Positions 62,048-64,000 of a stretch of 64,000 nucleotides of DNA are shown in pieces (the stretch's first letter is position 1; each line of letters begins with the position of its first letter). The stretch comes from a virus: the IMG/VR virus record IMGVR_UViG_3300045051_000720, positions 62,001-126,000 of that record; one strand, written 5' to 3'. A program made the translations under genes and the position numbers. The notes under the pieces were generated by a model. That model worked only from the letters and a program-made list of their open reading frames with translations, made no database searches and had not been told where the DNA came from.

Positions 62048-63448
62048 ATGAGTAAGTCCCAGCCCAACCGTTACGATCAAGACACTGTCGCGCAGTTGCG
62101 CACTCACCTCAAGGACTGCGAGAGCATCAGCGATGCGCTGACCGCTCTCCAAGAGCGCCTTCAGATCACGCGCGACCACGCGCAGCGCCTCAATCGCCAG
62201 TACGCTTTCTGGGGCCGTGCCGAGGGGACCAAGGGTTACGACACCCCCCCACAAACCCCCAACGAAGAGCCCGAGAACGAGGCCGATCTACCCGGCGCGC
62301 CGGGGACCCACGTGTCCTTCAAGGGTGACACGGGTGTCATCGATCTCGTGTCCGAGATGCCCAAGACGCTGGATGAGCTGCTCGCTGCCTGTCAAGTCGA
62401 TCCTGAGATCTGGGAGGTCGAGCGGTACGTGTGCAATCAGTGGCAGATGGGCCGCAAAGACAAGCGGGTCAACCTCACGTGGAGAGAGGGCGTCGCTACG
62501 GGTTTTGTCGACGACTCGGGCAAGATTGCCCGCGCGCCGCTGTGGCAGGTGAAGGCGTGGTTGCGGCGCAAGGTCGAGAAGACCACCCTCAACCTGATGC
62601 TGGAGCAGTTCGCCCTAAAGGCGGCCAAACACGCGCCGCGCAAGTGGGTGTTCGAGCGACCCAAGCGCGCGAAAGGCGACTGTTGTTATGTGCTCAACGG
62701 GCAGGACCTGCACCTCGCGAAGCTGGCGTGGTCACCAGAGACGGGCGGGGCGGACTGGGACATCAACATCGCGCGCAAGGTGGACGACGCTGCCGTCGAG
62801 GATCTGATGGGTAAGGTGCCTATCGAGCGCATCGACGAGGTGATTGTGATCGTCGGCTCGGACCTCCTTCAGGTGGACAACGACAAGAGCACCACCACGG
62901 CGGGGACGTATGTCGATTCCGACTCGCGCCTCGCCAAGGTCTACAATGTGGCCTGCGACATGCTCACGGCGCGCATCGAGCGGCTCGCCTCGCGTTTCAA
63001 GGTCAAGGCTATAGTCATCCCCGGCAACCACGATTCGACTGTGTCCTTCTTCCTCGGTCGCTATCTCGCGGCGTGGTTCCGTACCCACCCCAATGTTGAG
63101 GTGGACTCGCGTCCCCTCAGCCGCAAGTACCACGGGTTCGGCAAGACCCTTTTGACGTTTGACCACGGCGACGAGACCAAGATCAAGGACCTCCCGCTCA
63201 TCATCATGCGCGAGAATCAGGCGACTATCAGTCAGTACCGCTTCATGGAGGCCTTGACGGGCCACCTCCACCACGAGGAGAGCAACGACATCAAGGGTAT
63301 CGTGTTGCGCGTCGCGCCCGCGTTGTGCGCGGCTGACAAGTGGCACGCGCGCAAGGGTCTGGTTGGCTCGATTCGGCGTTCGCAAGGGTTGCTCTATCAG
63401 CGCGAGAACGGGCTGGAGGCCATCTACTATTCAACTCCCCTCGACTAA
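62048..63448 (+). CDS. Metallophosphatase, SbcD/Mre11-like DNA-processing protein
   Basis: A 466-residue protein. The C-terminal 300 residues carry the metallophosphoesterase series: LNGQDLHLAKLAWSPETGGA, then VIVGSDLLQVDN, PGNHDSTVSF, LLTFDHGDETKI and ALTGHLHHEESND. The N-terminal part has a helical segment DALTALQERLQITRDHAQRL and an acidic linker. This resembles phage SbcD-like nucleases that process DNA ends in recombination. The companion ATPase SbcC is not in the window. Confidence 0.78.
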   Translation: MSKSQPNRYDQDTVAQLRTHLKDCESISDALTALQERLQITRDHAQRLNRQYAFWGRAEGTKGYDTPPQTPNEEPENEADLPGAPGTHVSFKGDTGVIDLVSEMPKTLDELLAACQVDPEIWEVERYVCNQWQMGRKDKRVNLTWREGVATGFVDDSGKIARAPLWQVKAWLRRKVEKTTLNLMLEQFALKAAKHAPRKWVFERPKRAKGDCCYVLNGQDLHLAKLAWSPETGGADWDINIARKVDDAAVEDLMGKVPIERIDEVIVIVGSDLLQVDNDKSTTTAGTYVDSDSRLAKVYNVACDMLTARIERLASRFKVKAIVIPGNHDSTVSFFLGRYLAAWFRTHPNVEVDSRPLSRKYHGFGKTLLTFDHGDETKIKDLPLIIMRENQATISQYRFMEALTGHLHHEESNDIKGIVLRVAPALCAADKWHARKGLVGSIRRSQGLLYQRENGLEAIYYSTPLD

Positions 63449-64000
63449 TGACCGGCGACCTCCACATGATAGAGCAACTGGCCGCGCAGCGCCGCGCGCG
63501 AGGCGAGCCTGAGACCTTTTACCAACCCGTGACCAAAGACCTATCCGTTCACTTCTCCTCCGCCTCCAACGAATGGCAGACGCCGAGTTGGCTGTTTGAC
63601 CGCCTCAACGCCGAGTTCGCGTTCGATCTTGACGCTGCCGCCAGCGACGCCAACCATCTCTGTGCGCGATACTATACCGCCGAGCAGGACGCCCTCAAGC
63701 AGGACTGGGGGAAGGATGGTACGGTGGCTTTCATAAATCCCCCCTACGGGCGCCTTGGCCCGCGCTTCCTATCATATGGACACGAGCAGACCATCGCTCA
63801 TCCTCATTTAACCGCGGTCTTCCTTGTACCCGCCCGGCCCGACACCAAGGTATGGCACGAGCACTGCGCGCGCGGCGAGGTGCGCTTCATGCGGGGGCGT
63901 ATAGGCTTCATCAATCCCGCCCTGCCGTCGTTTCGCGCGGATGGTGATTTCAAGGTCTCACCCGCGCCTTTCCCCAGCGCCATCGTGGTCTTCGGCGCGA
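63448..64000 (+). CDS. Phage N6-adenine DNA methyltransferase (partial)
   Basis: The reading frame starts at TAATG and runs off the window after 184 codons. NEWQTPSWLFDRLNAEFAFD, then LDAAASDANHLCARYYT, the catalytic FINPPYG (N/D-PPY) and VFLVPARPDTKVWHEHC follow the order of the phage DAM-type family (Pfam Dam). It would methylate adenine, the second DNA methylase of the region along with the D12-type at 16721. Two methylases of different classes point to protection from several restriction systems. Confidence 0.86.
   Translation, partial: MTGDLHMIEQLAAQRRARGEPETFYQPVTKDLSVHFSSASNEWQTPSWLFDRLNAEFAFDLDAAASDANHLCARYYTAEQDALKQDWGKDGTVAFINPPYGRLGPRFLSYGHEQTIAHPHLTAVFLVPARPDTKVWHEHCARGEVRFMRGRIGFINPALPSFRADGDFKVSPAPFPSAIVVFGA

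Noticed and set aside
1-64000. CRISPR arrays, integrase, insertion sequences, rRNA
   Set aside because: No regularly spaced direct repeats, no tyrosine or serine recombinase motifs, no transposase and no rRNA segments were seen.

Overview
This window is a GC-rich stretch of a large tailed double-stranded DNA phage genome (Caudoviricetes, probably metagenomic). Support for this comes from a phage-type sigma factor, a RecA/UvsX-like recombinase, a Pif1-like helicase, a phage N6-adenine methyltransferase, about ten intron-less homing endonuclease genes, dense four-base (ATGA) gene overlaps and a very large tRNA array. No integrase, CRISPR array or rRNA was seen. The host is not identified; heptosyltransferase-like (GT9) and dideoxysugar enzymes point weakly to a Gram-negative host. 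Everything here was read by eye from the sequence; no database search or folding program was run.

Layout. 1-4.9 kb (minus): an operon with a virion-like protein, a glycosyltransferase, a LAGLIDADG endonuclease, a sigma factor and a membrane protein. 4.9-5.6 kb: a promoter followed by a gene-free, hairpin-rich stretch that may encode a large structured RNA. 5.7-9.5 kb: Pif1-like helicase, a release factor with a UGA programmed-frameshift site, an HNH protein and a dual-specificity phosphatase. 8.6-14.5 kb: the tRNA array (43 tRNAs I can fold by hand, covering all 20 amino acids, plus tRNA-like and miniature elements), almost all on the minus strand. 15.1-16.7 kb: HNH gene, a 41-residue ORF and a second large RNA candidate. 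16.7-49.5 kb (plus): a D12-type DNA methylase and then a long glycan locus of glycosyltransferases, methyltransferases, two 3-dehydratase-like PLP/PMP enzymes and a sugar epimerase, interleaved with small unknown proteins. 49.5-53 kb: class II ribonucleotide reductase and an endonuclease, both AT-rich. 53-64 kb: phosphatase, GDP-mannose 4,6-dehydratase, RecA, nucleases and DNA methylase.

Most striking signals: (1) in nearly all minus-strand tRNAs the D-loop/T-loop elbow (G18G19 with U55C56) is replaced, and positions 19-56 and 54-58 appear to change together across the set, so the elbow looks rewired and not decayed. (2) 18 promoters share TTGACR, a spacer of exactly 17 bp and TAnnAT; most sit so close to the first start codon that the mRNA would be leaderless, and most carry a YAAC box in the spacer. 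(3) An RF1-like (P-x-T) release factor must pass through a CTT-TGA-C shift site. (4) Two gene-free transcripts beside the tRNA array share an RNA motif that is duplicated with compensatory changes. (5) GDP-mannose dehydratase, ColD/RfbH-type dehydratases and a reductase could together form a 3,6-dideoxyhexose pathway.
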